Origin: Rubrivivax sp.
GTDB taxonomy: Bacteria; Pseudomonadota; Gammaproteobacteria; Burkholderiales; Burkholderiaceae_C
Direction: 5' to 3'
Assembly: GCA_030653385.1 (NCBI GenBank)
Contig: JAURZM010000014.1
Span: forward strand, 1-64,000
DNA length: 64,000 nucleotides
Part shown: positions 1 through 10,298 of the stretch, in pieces
How the letters are laid out: each line of letters begins with the position of its first letter
Position numbering within the stretch: the stretch's first letter is position 1
Notes under the pieces: model-generated
Told to the model about the DNA's origin: nothing
What the model saw: the letters and a program-made list of their open reading frames with translations, nothing else
Database searches by the model: none
Program-made: the position numbers and the translations under genes

Positions 1-1
1 G

Positions 2-967
2 GTCGAACACGTGATGGCCACGCAGACGCTGCTGGCCAAGAAGGCGAAGAACCTGCTGGTGAAGGTGGAAGGCACGCTGGGCCGCGGCGTCACCGCGAAG
101 GACGTGGTGCTGGCCATCATCGGCAAGATCGGCACCGCCGGTGGCAACGGCTACACCATCGAATTCGGCGGCAGCGCGATCCGCAGCCTGAGCATGGAAG
201 GCCGCATGACGGTGTGCAACATGGCCATCGAGGCCGGTGCACGTGCGGGGCTGGTGGCGGTGGACGAAAAGACCATCAACTACTGCAAGGGCCGCATGTT
301 CTCGCCCACTGGTGTGGCCTGGGACCAGGCGGTGGCGCACTGGCGCACGCTGCAGTCCGACCCTGGCGCGCATTTCGACAAGGTGGTCGAACTCGACGCC
401 AAGCAGATCCAGCCGCAGGTCACCTGGGGCACCAGCCCCGAGATGGTCTTGCCGGTGGACGGCCGTGTGCCCGACCCCGACAAGGAAAAGGATGCGGTCA
501 AGCGCGGCGCCATCGAACGTGCCTTGGCCTACATGGGCCTGGAACCCAACAAGGCCATCACCGACATCCGCATCGACAAAGTCTTCATCGGCAGCTGCAC
601 CAACAGCCGCATCGAAGACCTGCGCGAAGCCGCGGCGGTGGTCAAGCGCGCCGGTCAGAAGGTGGCCGGCAACGTGAAGGTGGCGATGGTGGTGCCGGGC
701 TCGGGCCAGGTGAAGCTGCAGGCCGAGGCCGAAGGCCTGCACACGATCTTCACTGCGGCGGGTTTCGAGTGGCGCGAGCCCGGCTGCAGCATGTGCCTGG
801 CGATGAACGCCGACCGGCTGGAGCCGGGTGAACGCTGTGCCAGCACCAGCAACCGCAACTTCGAGGGGCGGCAAGGCGCGGGTGGGCGCACGCACCTGGT
901 GAGCCCGGCGATGGCGGCAGCGGCTGCGCTGAACGGCCACTTTGTTGATGTCCGTCGTCTGGGCTGA
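2..967 (+). CDS. leuC: 3-isopropylmalate dehydratase large subunit, 3' part
   Basis: Large (aconitase-like) subunit of isopropylmalate isomerase, which converts 2-isopropylmalate to 3-isopropylmalate in leucine synthesis together with LeuD. The frame is open from the first bases of the window, so the N-terminal third of a normal ~470-residue LeuC lies upstream; about 321 residues are present. The [4Fe-4S] cysteines are visible: one in [12 protein letters not shown] (near base 590) and the pair in [10 protein letters not shown] (near base 780). The conserved [13 protein letters not shown] stretch follows. It ends 13 bp before leuD in a leuC-leuD-leuB operon. Confidence 0.97.
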   Translation, partial: VEHVMATQTLLAKKAKNLLVKVEGTLGRGVTAKDVVLAIIGKIGTAGGNGYTIEFGGSAIRSLSMEGRMTVCNMAIEAGARAGLVAVDEKTINYCKGRMFSPTGVAWDQAVAHWRTLQSDPGAHFDKVVELDAKQIQPQVTWGTSPEMVLPVDGRVPDPDKEKDAVKRGAIERALAYMGLEPNKAITDIRIDKVFIGSCTNSRIEDLREAAAVVKRAGQKVAGNVKVAMVVPGSGQVKLQAEAEGLHTIFTAAGFEWREPGCSMCLAMNADRLEPGERCASTSNRNFEGRQGAGGRTHLVSPAMAAAAALNGHFVDVRRLG

Positions 968-980
968 AAGAGGAACCGAC

Positions 981-1631
981 ATGCAAGCTTTCACCGTGCA
1001 CCAGGGCCTGGTCGCCCCGATGGACCGCGACAACGTCGATACCGACGCCATCATCCCCAAGCAGTTTTTGAAGTCCATCGCGCGCAGCGGCTTCGGGCCC
1101 AACCTCTTCGACGCCTGGCGTTACCTGGACCCGGGTGAGCCGGGGCAGGACCCGGCGTCGCGCAAGCCCAACCCCGACTTCGTGCTGAACCAGCCGCGCT
1201 ACAAAGGCGCGTCGGTGCTCATCGCGCGCAGCAACTTCGGTTGTGGCAGCAGCCGCGAACACGCGCCGTGGGCGCTGGACCAATACGGCTTTCGCGCCAT
1301 CATCGCGCCCAGCTTCGCCGACATCTTCTTCAACAACTGCTTCAAGAACGGCCTGCTGCCGATCGTGCTGCCCGAGGCCCAGGTGGCTAAGTTGTTCGAC
1401 GAGGTGTTGGCCTTTCCAGGTTACAGCCTCACGGTCGACCTGGTGAGGCAGGTCGTGGTCAAGCCCGACGGCAGCGAGCTGCCTTTCGAGGTGCAGGCTT
1501 TCCGCAAGTACTGCCTGACCAACGGCTTCGACGACATCGGCCTGACGCTGCGCCACGCCGACAAGATCAAGGCCTTCGAGGCCGAACGACTGGCCACGAA
1601 ACCGTGGCTCGCCCAAACCCTGCTCGGCTGA
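981..1631 (+). CDS. leuD: 3-isopropylmalate dehydratase small subunit
   Basis: Swivel-domain subunit that completes the active site of LeuC. The product is 216 residues, normal for bacterial LeuD. The start ATG at 981 follows a GAAAGAGGA ribosome-binding site and gives [20 protein letters not shown], the usual N-terminus; an upstream in-frame start at 942 would overlap leuC and was not chosen. Family motifs [12 protein letters not shown] and [15 protein letters not shown] are present. leuB follows after 11 bp, so the three genes are probably cotranscribed. Confidence 0.97.
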   Translation: MQAFTVHQGLVAPMDRDNVDTDAIIPKQFLKSIARSGFGPNLFDAWRYLDPGEPGQDPASRKPNPDFVLNQPRYKGASVLIARSNFGCGSSREHAPWALDQYGFRAIIAPSFADIFFNNCFKNGLLPIVLPEAQVAKLFDEVLAFPGYSLTVDLVRQVVVKPDGSELPFEVQAFRKYCLTNGFDDIGLTLRHADKIKAFEAERLATKPWLAQTLLG

Positions 1632-1642
1632 AAGACACCCAC

Positions 1643-2749
1643 ATGAAGATCGCAATCCTTCCCGGTGACGGCATCGGCACCGAAATCGTCGAACAGGCCG
1701 TGCGCGTGCTGAACGTGCTGGACCTGAAGTTCGAAAGCGAAACCGCGCTGGTCGGCGGCGCCGCGTACGAAGCTCACGGCCACCCGCTGCCCGACAGCAC
1801 GCTGCAGCTGGCCAAGGATGCCGACGCCATCCTCTTCGGCGCCGTGGGTGACTGGAAGTACGACAAGCTGGAGCGGCAGTTCCGCCCAGAGCAGGCCATC
1901 CTGGGCCTGCGCAAGCACCTGGGGCTGTTCGCCAACTTCCGCCCGGCGCTGTGTTACGAACAGCTGACCCACGCGTCTTCGCTGAAGCCCGAGCTGGTGT
2001 CGGGCCTGGACATCCTGATCATCCGCGAGCTCACCGGCGACATCTATTTCGGCCAGCCGCGCGGCCGCCGCGTGGCCACCGACGGCCACTTCCCGGGCGC
2101 CGAAGAAGCCTTCGACACCATGCGCTACAGCAGGCCCGAGATCGAACGCATCGCCCACGTCGCCTTCCAGGCCGCACGCAAGCGCAGCAAGAAGGTGACC
2201 AGTGTCGACAAGGCCAATGTGCTGGAAACCTTCCAGTTCTGGAAGGACGTGGTCACCGAGGTGCACGCGCAGTATCCCGACGTGGAACTGCAGCACATGT
2301 ACGTGGACAACGCCGCGATGCAGCTGGTGAAGGCGCCCAAGGCCTTCGACGTGGTGGTCACCGGCAACATGTTCGGCGACATCCTGTCGGACGAGGCCGC
2401 GATGTTGACCGGCAGCATCGGCATGTTGCCCAGCGCGTCGTTGGACAAGAACAACAAAGGCCTGTACGAACCCAGCCATGGCAGCGCGCCCGATATCGCC
2501 GGCAAGGGAATCGCCAACCCGCTGGCTACAATCTTGTCCGCTGCCATGATGCTTCGCTTTTCACTCAACCAAGCTGCCGCGGCCGACCGTATCGAGTCGG
2601 CGGTGAAGGCCGTGCTCACGGCCGGCTTGCGCACGCCGGACATCTTCAGCGAAGGCACCACCAAGGTCGGCACCCGCGAGATGGGTGATGCGGTCGTTGC
2701 CGCCATCTCTGGCAAAACCATCACCACCAAAATCACCACCCCGACCTAG
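1643..2749 (+). CDS. leuB: 3-isopropylmalate dehydrogenase
   Basis: NAD-dependent oxidative decarboxylation of 3-isopropylmalate, the third leucine-specific step. The 368-residue product begins [16 protein letters not shown], the standard LeuB N-terminus. It carries the substrate and metal motifs [14 protein letters not shown] and [11 protein letters not shown] and the NAD-binding [18 protein letters not shown]. The ATG at 1643 was chosen because an earlier in-frame start (1604) lies inside leuD. A gap of 90 bp, containing a CCCCGG/CCGGGG inverted repeat but no T-run, separates it from asd. Confidence 0.97.
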   Translation: MKIAILPGDGIGTEIVEQAVRVLNVLDLKFESETALVGGAAYEAHGHPLPDSTLQLAKDADAILFGAVGDWKYDKLERQFRPEQAILGLRKHLGLFANFRPALCYEQLTHASSLKPELVSGLDILIIRELTGDIYFGQPRGRRVATDGHFPGAEEAFDTMRYSRPEIERIAHVAFQAARKRSKKVTSVDKANVLETFQFWKDVVTEVHAQYPDVELQHMYVDNAAMQLVKAPKAFDVVVTGNMFGDILSDEAAMLTGSIGMLPSASLDKNNKGLYEPSHGSAPDIAGKGIANPLATILSAAMMLRFSLNQAAAADRIESAVKAVLTAGLRTPDIFSEGTTKVGTREMGDAVVAAISGKTITTKITTPT

Positions 2750-2839
2750 CGTCTCGGATCGTCTCGCCCCCACTTCTGGACCCCGGCGACACGAGCCGGG
2801 GCACACAGGGGTCCGGATCAACGGAAAGGCGACACTCAG

Positions 2840-4003
2840 ATGGCTCTCTCTTCAAACCCCCGCGTCGGTCTGGTCGGCTGGCGCGGCATGGTCGGTTCGG
2901 TGCTGATGGACCGCATGCAGGCCGAAGGTGACTTCGCGCTCATCGAGCCGGTGTTCTTCAGCACCAGCAGCGCCGGCGGCAGCTTGCCTGCGGCCATCGC
3001 TCACCTGGCGAAGAACGAAACCACGCTGCAGGACGGCCATGACATCACCGCGCTGAAGCGTTGCGATGTGATCATCACCTGCCAGGGTGGCGACTACACC
3101 AAGGCCGTCTACCCGCAGCTGCGCGCCGCCGGATGGAAGGGCTACTGGATCGACGCGGCCAAGACGCTGCGCATGAACGACGACGCGGTCATCATCCTCG
3201 ACCCAGTCAACCTGCCCGTGATCCAGACCGCCTTGGCCAAGGGCGTGAAGGACTACATCGGCGGCAACTGCACCGTCAGCTGCATGCTGATGGGCCTGGG
3301 CGCGCTGTTCAAGGCCGACCTGGTGGAATGGATGACGGCCACCACCTACCAGGCCGCCAGCGGCGGTGGTGCGCAGCACATGCGCGAGCTGCTCACGCAG
3401 TACGGCACGCTGAACGCGGCGGTGCGACCGCTGCTGGACAACCCGGCGAGCGCGATTCTGGACATCGACCGCCAGATTGCCACCACGCAGCGTGGCCTGT
3501 CGGCCGAAGAGACGAAAAACTTCATGGTGCCGCTGGGCGGCAGCCTGATTCCGTGGATCGACAGCGACCGTGGCGACGGCACCAGCCTGGAAGAGTGGAA
3601 GGGCGGCGCCGAGACCAACAAGATCCTGGGGCGGGGCGCGTCCTTCGGCGCCGGCGCGAAGGCCGAAGTGCCGATCGACAGCTTGTGCGTGCGGGTGGGC
3701 GCGATGCGCTGCCACAGCCAGGCCCTGACGTTCAAGCTGAAGCAGAACGTGCCGCTGGCCGACATCGAGGCCATGCTCCGTGCCGACAACCCCTGGGTCA
3801 GCTACGTGCCCAACAATCGCATGGACACCGTCCAGGGCCTGACGCCAGTGGCAGTGACCGGCACCATGAACATCGCCGTCGGACGGGTCCGCAAGCTGGC
3901 GCTGGGCGACCAGTATCTGGGCGCCTTCACCATTGGCGACCAGCTGCTGTGGGGTGCGGCCGAACCCTTGCGCCGCATGCTGCGCATCCTGCTGCAGGCT
4001 TGA
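2840..4003 (+). CDS. asd: aspartate-semialdehyde dehydrogenase
   Basis: Reduces aspartyl-4-phosphate to aspartate semialdehyde, the branch point to lysine/diaminopimelate, threonine and methionine. The protein has 387 residues, close to the ~370 of gamma/betaproteobacterial Asd. The N-terminal NADP-binding segment [14 protein letters not shown] and the catalytic cysteine in [10 protein letters not shown] (about residue 144) are visible, as is the substrate-binding [14 protein letters not shown]. The ATG at 2840 is preceded by GGAAAGGCGA. The leuCDB-asd-fimV order is typical of Burkholderiales. Confidence 0.96.
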   Translation: MALSSNPRVGLVGWRGMVGSVLMDRMQAEGDFALIEPVFFSTSSAGGSLPAAIAHLAKNETTLQDGHDITALKRCDVIITCQGGDYTKAVYPQLRAAGWKGYWIDAAKTLRMNDDAVIILDPVNLPVIQTALAKGVKDYIGGNCTVSCMLMGLGALFKADLVEWMTATTYQAASGGGAQHMRELLTQYGTLNAAVRPLLDNPASAILDIDRQIATTQRGLSAEETKNFMVPLGGSLIPWIDSDRGDGTSLEEWKGGAETNKILGRGASFGAGAKAEVPIDSLCVRVGAMRCHSQALTFKLKQNVPLADIEAMLRADNPWVSYVPNNRMDTVQGLTPVAVTGTMNIAVGRVRKLALGDQYLGAFTIGDQLLWGAAEPLRRMLRILLQA

Positions 4004-4224
4004 CGCGGTGCGTTGCCGCCCGGCAACAAGGGTGGCAATGCACAGAAACAAAGCATTTCTCCCCCTGATCATCAGCTTCTGCGTGAGCTTGCGCGCGTAT
4101 ATGCTTGATACTGTTGCGATTTCCGCCTTCTGGAAACGGGAATTGGTGCCCGGCCAGCAGGTGGCATGAACAGAAGGCCGGCCGCGTGATGCCAGGCCAA
4201 GGTCGATCGCGTGGGGGAAATGCT
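4004..4224 (+). other. asd-fimV intergenic region
   Basis: A gap of 221 bp. Immediately after the asd stop there is a short hairpin, GTTGCC-GCCC-GGCAAC at 4012-4027, with no T-run, so it is at best a weak terminator. A locally AT-rich stretch at about 4095-4115 (around GTATATGCTTGATACTG) could hold the fimV promoter, but I cannot place a convincing -35/-10 pair. GGGGGAAA just before 4225 is the likely fimV ribosome-binding site. Confidence 0.35.
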
Positions 4225-6756
4225 TTGAAACAACGTTCGTCAAACGCAGCGCGCTTCGCGCTCCAAGGGATCGCTCTGGGCGTTGCCTGTTTGTGGGGCA
4301 GCCAGGCCTGGGCGCTGGGCCTGGGCCGTCTGAACGTGCAGTCTGCGCTGGGCGAAACGCTGAAGGCCGAGATCGAGGTCACCAGCATGACGGCCGAAGA
4401 GGCGTCGTCGCTGCAACTGCGCATCGCCACGCCCGAGGCCTACCGGTCGGCCGGTGTGGAATACAACCCCGTGCTGCCCTCGACCAAGGTCGAACTGGTC
4501 AGCCGGCCGGGTGGCCGCTCGGTGCTGCGGGTCACCAGCGACCGTTCGGTGCTCGAGCCTTTTGTCGACGTGATCGTCGAAGCCACGTGGTCCAGCGGTC
4601 GCTTGGTGCGTGAATACACGATGCTGTTCGACCCGCCGGGCTCGCGCCAGGCCGCCGCCGCCCCTGCTGCCGCACCGGTGATGTCACCTTCGCCGTCGGT
4701 CGCGCCTTCACCTGCGCCTGCTGCGCCTGCTTTCTCCCCAGCGCCCGCGCCCGCCGCCCCCACTCGCACACGTCCCGCGCCGGCCGAGCCCGCGCCGCGG
4801 CTCGGCCCGCCCGCCACCTCGGCGCCCGCGCCGCTGGAACGCGACGACTACCGCGTGCGCTCCGGCGACACGCTGTCGCGCATCGCCAGCCGCACCCAGC
4901 GGTCCGGCGTTTCGCTCGACCAGATGCTGGTGTCGCTGTTCCGCGCCAACCCGCAAGCCTTCATGGGCGACAACATGAACCGGCTCAAGGCGGGTGTTGT
5001 GCTGTCGGTGCCTTCGACCGAAGAGGCCGGCAAGGTCACCCCGCAAGCGGCACGTGAAGTCATCCTGGCGCAAAGTGCCGACTTCGGTGCCTACCGGCAG
5101 CGTCTGGCCTCGGGCGTGACCACCACCGCCACCGATGCGCCCGCACGCCAGGCCACCGGTCAAGTGCAGACGCAGGTCGAAGACCGCAAACAGGCCGCCG
5201 CCGCCACGCCCGATCGCCTGACGCTGTCCCGGGGCGGCGCATCGGCGCCCGAAGCCCGGGCTTCGCGAGACGCTGAGCGCAAGGACTCGGGCACCCGCCT
5301 GGCCGAGCTGGCGCGCAATGTCGACGACCTGAAGAAGCTGCAGGGTGCGACGGCACCGGCTGCTGCACCTGCAGCGCCGGCCCCAGCGCCGGCCGCTGCC
5401 GCGGCCCCGGCCCCGGCGCCGACCGTGGCACCCACGGTCGTGGCCGTGGCGCCGCCGACCCCAGCACCCGTGCCGGCGCCGCCGCCGGTCCAGGCATCGG
5501 CACCCGTGGCCACACCACCGGTGGCCGCTGTGCCGCCCGCCAGCCCGCTGCCAGCGCCAGGCGCCGAAGAGCCGGGTCTGCTGGATTCGCTGAGCGACAA
5601 CTCGTTGCTGCTGCCCGCAGCCGGTGTGCTGGTGGCGCTGCTGGCCGGCCTGGGCCTGTACCGCCTGCGCGGCCGCCTGCGCAAGCCGGCCGGCGAAACA
5701 TCTTTCCTGGAAAGCCGCCTGCAGCCCGACTCCTTCTTCGGCGCCAGTGGCGGTCAGCGCATCGACACCCGCGAAGCCGCAGCCAGCACCTCGGGCAACA
5801 GCTCGTCGATGAGCTATTCGCTGTCGCAGCTGGACGCCATCGGCGACGTCGACCCGGTGGCCGAAGCCGATGTCTACCTGGCCTACGGCCGCGACCTGCA
5901 GGCCGAAGAGATCCTGAAAGAAGCGATGCGCTCCAACCCCGAGCGCATGGCCATCCGGTCCAAGCTGCTCGAGGTTTATGCCAAGCGGCGCGATGCCAAG
6001 GGTTTCGAGCTGCTGGCCAGCCAGATGTTCAACCTGACACGCGGTGAAGGCGAAGACTGGACCAAGGCGCAGGAACTGGGCCGCACCATCGACCCCGACA
6101 ACGTGCTCTACCAGCCTGGCGGTGCACCCGAAGAGGTGCTGGGGGCCAGTGGCCAGGTGGTCGAGCCGCTGGGCGCTTCCACCGTGCCCTACACCGCGCC
6201 GGCCCCGGCACCCACCTTCCAGCCGGCGGCCGATGCCACGCTGGACGGCATCGACCTCGACCTCGACCTGCCGATCGGCGACGGCCCCACGCTGAGCAAC
6301 GAAACCACCCGTCCCATCAGCCCCGCCGCTTCCTACCGTGCAGACGACACCATGACGCTGGACGTGGGCGGCGATGACCCGCGCACCGTACCCGTGAAGC
6401 GCCCGTCCACGGCCGATGTCCAAGCTGTGCCCACCACCATTGCGCTGGGCAAGCCGCAGCCCCAGGACGAAGGGCTGGACTTCGACCTCGAGTCGCTGTC
6501 CGGTGCTCCGCTGGAAACCCCGCCGACGGGCAACACCAGCCTGCTCGACTTCGGTGACTTCGGCGTCGCCGAAACGCCGCAGCCGGCAGAAGACGCCGAA
6601 GCCGAAAGCCCGCTCGCCCGCAAGCTCGAACTGGCCGAAGAGTTCCGCCAGATCGGTGACCTGGAAGGTGCGCGCGACCTGCTGGAAGAAGTCGTGGCCA
6701 AGGCCGACGGCGCCTTGCGGGCCAAGGCGCAGGGCATGCTCGACAAGCTGGGGTGA
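4225..6756 (+). CDS. fimV: FimV/HubP-type polar inner-membrane protein
   Basis: Large LysM protein of the FimV/HubP family, which in relatives organises the cell pole and supports type IV pilus assembly and twitching. The start is taken as TTG at 4225, after GGGGGAAA, because it gives a normal signal peptide (KQRSSNAARFALQ... to AWA) followed by the conserved FimV N-terminal segment LGLGRLNVQSALGETLKAE. An in-frame ATG at 4189 is the alternative. Domains of the 843-residue product: N-terminal FimV domain (~30-130), Ala/Pro linker, LysM (~208-265), a second Ala/Pro-rich linker, one transmembrane helix (~458-480), an acidic cytoplasmic region, and a C-terminal TPR-like FimV motif (~795-843, LAEEFRQIGDLEGARDLLEE). 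The stop overlaps the truA start. Confidence 0.92.
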   Translation: MKQRSSNAARFALQGIALGVACLWGSQAWALGLGRLNVQSALGETLKAEIEVTSMTAEEASSLQLRIATPEAYRSAGVEYNPVLPSTKVELVSRPGGRSVLRVTSDRSVLEPFVDVIVEATWSSGRLVREYTMLFDPPGSRQAAAAPAAAPVMSPSPSVAPSPAPAAPAFSPAPAPAAPTRTRPAPAEPAPRLGPPATSAPAPLERDDYRVRSGDTLSRIASRTQRSGVSLDQMLVSLFRANPQAFMGDNMNRLKAGVVLSVPSTEEAGKVTPQAAREVILAQSADFGAYRQRLASGVTTTATDAPARQATGQVQTQVEDRKQAAAATPDRLTLSRGGASAPEARASRDAERKDSGTRLAELARNVDDLKKLQGATAPAAAPAAPAPAPAAAAAPAPAPTVAPTVVAVAPPTPAPVPAPPPVQASAPVATPPVAAVPPASPLPAPGAEEPGLLDSLSDNSLLLPAAGVLVALLAGLGLYRLRGRLRKPAGETSFLESRLQPDSFFGASGGQRIDTREAAASTSGNSSSMSYSLSQLDAIGDVDPVAEADVYLAYGRDLQAEEILKEAMRSNPERMAIRSKLLEVYAKRRDAKGFELLASQMFNLTRGEGEDWTKAQELGRTIDPDNVLYQPGGAPEEVLGASGQVVEPLGASTVPYTAPAPAPTFQPAADATLDGIDLDLDLPIGDGPTLSNETTRPISPAASYRADDTMTLDVGGDDPRTVPVKRPSTADVQAVPTTIALGKPQPQDEGLDFDLESLSGAPLETPPTGNTSLLDFGDFGVAETPQPAEDAEAESPLARKLELAEEFRQIGDLEGARDLLEEVVAKADGALRAKAQGMLDKLG

Positions 6757-7556
6757 CGCCGGCGGTGCGTCAGACGCACCGCCTGGCGCTGGGCGTCACC
6801 TACCGTGGCCAGGCTTACCTGGGCTGGCAGTCGCAGCCCGGTGGGCAGACGGTGCAGGACGTGCTGGAAAAAGCCCTGGCGGCTTTTGCGGTGCAGCCCA
6901 TCCGCACGGTGTGTGCCGGGCGCACCGACACCGGCGTGCATGCACTGAACCAGGTGGTGCACTTCGACACCGACATCCACCGCGACCCCCGCTCGTGGGT
7001 GCGTGGCAGCAACCGCTTCCTGCCGGCCGACGTCGCGGTGCAGTGGTGCCGCGAAGTTGATGCCAGCTTTCATGCCCGCAACAGCGCTCGCGGACGGCGC
7101 TACCGCTTCACGGTGCTGGAGTCACCGGTGCGTCCTTCCCTGGAGCACGGCCTGGTCGGCTGGACCTTCAAGCCGTTGGATGGCGACAACATGCGGCGAG
7201 CCGCACAGCACCTGCTGGGCGAACACGACTTCACGTCTTTCCGCTCGTCGCAATGCCAGTCGCACACGCCGGTGAAGACGCTGCGTCGCATCGAGATCCA
7301 GCGCCAAGGGGCCTATTGGCACTTCGACTTCGACGCCAATGCCTTCCTGCACCACATGGTGCGCAACCTGATGGGTTGCCTGCTGGCCGTGGGCAGCGGG
7401 CGCCAGCCGCCCGCCTGGATGGCGCAGGTGCTGGCAGCGCGAAGCCGGGATGCCGCCGCGCCCACCTTTGCGCCGGACGGCCTGTACTTCCTGGGCCCGT
7501 ACTACGATGAGGCCTGGGGCCTGCCCGATCGTGTGAGTGCACACGACTGGCTGTGA
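6753..7556 (+). CDS. truA: tRNA pseudouridine(38-40) synthase
   Basis: Isomerises uridines 38-40 in the anticodon arm of tRNAs. The 267-residue product contains the TruA catalytic motif CAGRTDTGVHALNQVVHFDT, with the catalytic aspartate in RTDTG. FLHHMVRNLMG near the C-terminus is also diagnostic. The GTG start at 6753 shares bases with the fimV stop (GTGA), implying translational coupling; a second GTG at 6765 is a possible alternative. The fimV-truA-trpF order is common in Burkholderiales. Confidence 0.96.
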   Translation: MTPAVRQTHRLALGVTYRGQAYLGWQSQPGGQTVQDVLEKALAAFAVQPIRTVCAGRTDTGVHALNQVVHFDTDIHRDPRSWVRGSNRFLPADVAVQWCREVDASFHARNSARGRRYRFTVLESPVRPSLEHGLVGWTFKPLDGDNMRRAAQHLLGEHDFTSFRSSQCQSHTPVKTLRRIEIQRQGAYWHFDFDANAFLHHMVRNLMGCLLAVGSGRQPPAWMAQVLAARSRDAAAPTFAPDGLYFLGPYYDEAWGLPDRVSAHDWL

Positions 7557-7575
7557 GCCCTACCGGCAACTGACC

Positions 7576-8220
7576 ATGTCCCGCACCCGCATCAAGATCT
7601 GCGGCCTCACGCAAGAGGCCGATGTCGACGCCGCCGTCGAAGCGGGGGCCGACGCGCTGGGCTTTGTGCTGTACGCCAAAAGCTCGCGCCACGTGACACT
7701 GGAGCGGGCCGCCACCCTCATTGCACGCATGCCGCCATTTGTGACGCCGGTGCTGCTGGTGGTGAATGCATCACAACAAGAACTGCACCAGGCCACCGAG
7801 CGTGTGCCGCATGCCCTTGTGCAGTTCCATGGTGACGAAACGCCGGCGCAGTGCGAGTCGGTGGGCAGGCCCTTTGTGCGTGCCGCGCGCATGGGGCCGG
7901 GCTTCGATTTGTTAGACTTCGCTGCACATTTCGCCCGGGCCCAGGCCCTGCTGCTCGACGCCCACGTCGAGGGCTATGGCGGAAGTGGGAAGGTCTTCGA
8001 TTGGTCACAGATTCCACCAAGCGTGCCCCTTCCGGTCGTTTTGTCTGGTGGGTTGAATCCTGCCAACGTGACCGATGGGGTGCTTCGCGTCCGGCCCTGG
8101 GCCGTTGACGTGAGCTCCGGCGTCGAGCTCAGCAAGGGCGTGAAAAGCGCCGAGCTGATGCGCCGGTTCTGTTTGGCGGTGCGGCAGGCGGACGATCGCC
8201 TGGCCGACGCCCGAATCTGA
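7576..8220 (+). CDS. trpF: phosphoribosylanthranilate isomerase
   Basis: Amadori rearrangement of phosphoribosylanthranilate to CdRP in tryptophan synthesis. The 214-residue TIM barrel starts SRTRIKICGLTQEADVDAAV, with the catalytic cysteine in KICGLT. The catalytic aspartate is in LLLDAHVEGYGGSGKVFDW, and the phosphate-binding LSGGLNPANV and VDVSSGVE follow. ATG at 7576 lies 19 bp after truA; an earlier in-frame start would overlap truA. trpB starts 9 bp downstream after a GAAAGAGA sequence. Confidence 0.96.
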   Translation: MSRTRIKICGLTQEADVDAAVEAGADALGFVLYAKSSRHVTLERAATLIARMPPFVTPVLLVVNASQQELHQATERVPHALVQFHGDETPAQCESVGRPFVRAARMGPGFDLLDFAAHFARAQALLLDAHVEGYGGSGKVFDWSQIPPSVPLPVVLSGGLNPANVTDGVLRVRPWAVDVSSGVELSKGVKSAELMRRFCLAVRQADDRLADARI

Positions 8221-8229
8221 AAGAGACCT

Positions 8230-9477
8230 ATGTTCGAGTACCAACAACCCGATGCCCGCGGGCACTTCGGGCCGTACGGTGGCACCTTTGTCGCCGAGAC
8301 CCTGATCCATGCGCTGCATGAACTGGAAGCGGCCTATGCCAGGTACCGCGAAGACCCCGAGTTCGTGGCCGAATTCCAGCACGAGCTGAAACACTTTGTC
8401 GGCCGACCCAGCCCCATCTACCACGCAGCGCGCCTGAGCCGCGAACTGGGCGGCGCGCAGATCCACCTGAAGCGCGAGGACCTGAACCACACCGGCGCGC
8501 ACAAGGTCAACAACACCATCGGGCAGGCGCTGCTGGCGCGGCGCATGGGCAAGCAGCGGGTCATCGCCGAAACCGGCGCCGGCCAGCACGGTGTGGCCAC
8601 CGCCACCATCTGTGCGCGTTACGGCATGGAATGTGTTGTCTACATGGGCAGTGAAGACGTCAAGCGCCAAAGCCCCAATGTCTACCGCATGCACCTGCTG
8701 GGCGCACGTGTGGTGCCGGTGGAAAGTGGCAGCAAGACGCTGAAGGACGCACTGAACGAAGCGTTGCGCGACTGGGTGACCAACGTCGAAGACACCTTCT
8801 ACATCATCGGCACCGTGGCCGGCCCGCATCCTTACCCGATGATGGTGCGCGACTTCCAGCGTGTGATCGGTGACGAGTGCCTGGTGCAGATGCCCGAGCA
8901 GATCGGCCGCCAACCCGACGCCGTGATTGCCTGCGTGGGTGGCGGCAGCAATGCGATGGGCATGTTCTACCCCTACATCCCGTTCGAAAACACACGCCTG
9001 ATCGGCGTGGAAGCGGCAGGGCAGGGCCTGGACAGCGGCAAACACTCGGCATCGCTGACCGCCGGCTCGCCGGGTGTGCTGCACGGCAACCGCACCTACC
9101 TGCTGCAGGACGCCAACGGTCAGATCACCGAAACCCACAGCATCAGCGCCGGCCTGGACTACCCCGGTGTGGGCCCGGAGCACGCCTACCTGAAGGACAT
9201 CGGCCGCGCCGAGTACGTGGCCATCGAAGACGGCGAAGCGCTGAGCGCCTTCCACCGCCTGTGCCGCACCGAAGGCATCATCCCGGCGCTGGAAAGCAGC
9301 CATGCGGTGGCCTATGCGATGAAGCTGGCCGCGACGATGAAACCCGAGCAGCACCTGCTGGTGAACCTGTCGGGGCGTGGCGACAAGGACATCGGCACCG
9401 TGGCCGATCTGAGTGGTGCCGATTTCTACTGCCGGCCTTCGTGCCGCGGACAGTCTGTCAAGGGAGGTGCGCAATGA
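8230..9477 (+). CDS. trpB: tryptophan synthase beta chain
   Basis: PLP-dependent condensation of indole and serine to tryptophan, in an alpha2beta2 complex with TrpA. The 415-residue product has the PLP lysine in [19 protein letters not shown] and the phosphate-binding [20 protein letters not shown] marks the C-terminus. Its TGA overlaps the trpA ATG (ATGA), fitting the equimolar alpha/beta complex. Confidence 0.98.
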   Translation: MFEYQQPDARGHFGPYGGTFVAETLIHALHELEAAYARYREDPEFVAEFQHELKHFVGRPSPIYHAARLSRELGGAQIHLKREDLNHTGAHKVNNTIGQALLARRMGKQRVIAETGAGQHGVATATICARYGMECVVYMGSEDVKRQSPNVYRMHLLGARVVPVESGSKTLKDALNEALRDWVTNVEDTFYIIGTVAGPHPYPMMVRDFQRVIGDECLVQMPEQIGRQPDAVIACVGGGSNAMGMFYPYIPFENTRLIGVEAAGQGLDSGKHSASLTAGSPGVLHGNRTYLLQDANGQITETHSISAGLDYPGVGPEHAYLKDIGRAEYVAIEDGEALSAFHRLCRTEGIIPALESSHAVAYAMKLAATMKPEQHLLVNLSGRGDKDIGTVADLSGADFYCRPSCRGQSVKGGAQ

Positions 9478-10283
9478 GCCGCATCACCGCCACGATGGCC
9501 GCGCTGAAGGCCAACGGCCGCACGGCACTCATCCCCTACGTCACCGCCGGCGACCCGTATGCCGATGCCACGCCCGACATCATGCAGGCGCTGGCCGACG
9601 GCGGTGCCGACATCATCGAACTGGGTGTGCCCTTCAGCGACCCCATGGCCGACGGCCCGGTCATCCAGAAGGCCAGCGAACGTGCGCTGGCGCGTGGCAT
9701 CGGCGCCACCCAGGTGCTGGACATGGTGCGGGCCTTCCGCCAGCGCAACAACAGGACACCCGTGGTGCTGATGGGCTACGCCAACCCGGTGGAGCGTTAC
9801 GACCAGCGCCACGGCGACGGCAGCTTCATCCGCGACGCGGCGGCTGCCGGTGTTGACGGCCTGCTGGTGGTGGACTACCCACCCGAAGAGTGCGAAGTCT
9901 TTGCTGGGCAGCTCAAGGCAGTCGGCCTGGACCTGATCTTTCTGCTCGCCCCCACCAGCACCGAGCAGCGCATGCAGCAGGTGGGGCGCATCGCCAGCGG
10001 CTACGTCTACTACGTGTCGCTGAAGGGTGTGACGGGGGCGGGGCACCTGGACACCGCAGCGGTGGCCGAGATGGTGCCGCGCATCAAGGCGCACGTCAGC
10101 GTGCCGGTGGGTGTGGGCTTTGGCATCCGCGACGCGGCCACCGCGCGTGCAGTGGCCCAGGTGGCGGACGCGGTGGTCATCGGCTCGCGGCTGATCCAGA
10201 TCCTGGAAACCGAGACGCGGCACAATGCCGCTCCCGCCGCTCGGGCCTTCATGGCCGAGATCCGCGCCGCACTGGACGCTTGA
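9474..10283 (+). CDS. trpA: tryptophan synthase alpha chain
   Basis: Cleaves indole-3-glycerol phosphate and channels indole to TrpB. The 269-residue TIM barrel has the catalytic glutamate in [20 protein letters not shown] and the catalytic aspartate in [17 protein letters not shown] and VGVGFGIRD form the phosphate-binding part. The start ATG at 9474 overlaps the trpB stop and sits behind AGGGAGG, a strong ribosome-binding site inside trpB. Confidence 0.97.
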   Translation: MSRITATMAALKANGRTALIPYVTAGDPYADATPDIMQALADGGADIIELGVPFSDPMADGPVIQKASERALARGIGATQVLDMVRAFRQRNNRTPVVLMGYANPVERYDQRHGDGSFIRDAAAAGVDGLLVVDYPPEECEVFAGQLKAVGLDLIFLLAPTSTEQRMQQVGRIASGYVYYVSLKGVTGAGHLDTAAVAEMVPRIKAHVSVPVGVGFGIRDAATARAVAQVADAVVIGSRLIQILETETRHNAAPAARAFMAEIRAALDA

Positions 10284-10298
10284 CCCCGAGGTGAACGC

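Noticed and set aside
2750..2839. CCCCGG/CCGGGG inverted repeat between leuB and asd as a terminator
   Set aside because: No T-run follows and the loop is long; it may simply be GC-rich spacer.
4105..4224. Upstream in-frame extension of fimV (start near 4105 or 4189)
   Set aside because: The extension would bury the signal peptide behind 28-40 unlikely residues; TTG 4225 has a strong ribosome-binding site and a normal signal sequence.
2852..4243. Long minus-strand frame opposite asd
   Set aside because: asd on the + strand has intact family motifs; the antisense translation shows no domain and the His/Arg/Gln-rich composition of a shadow frame.
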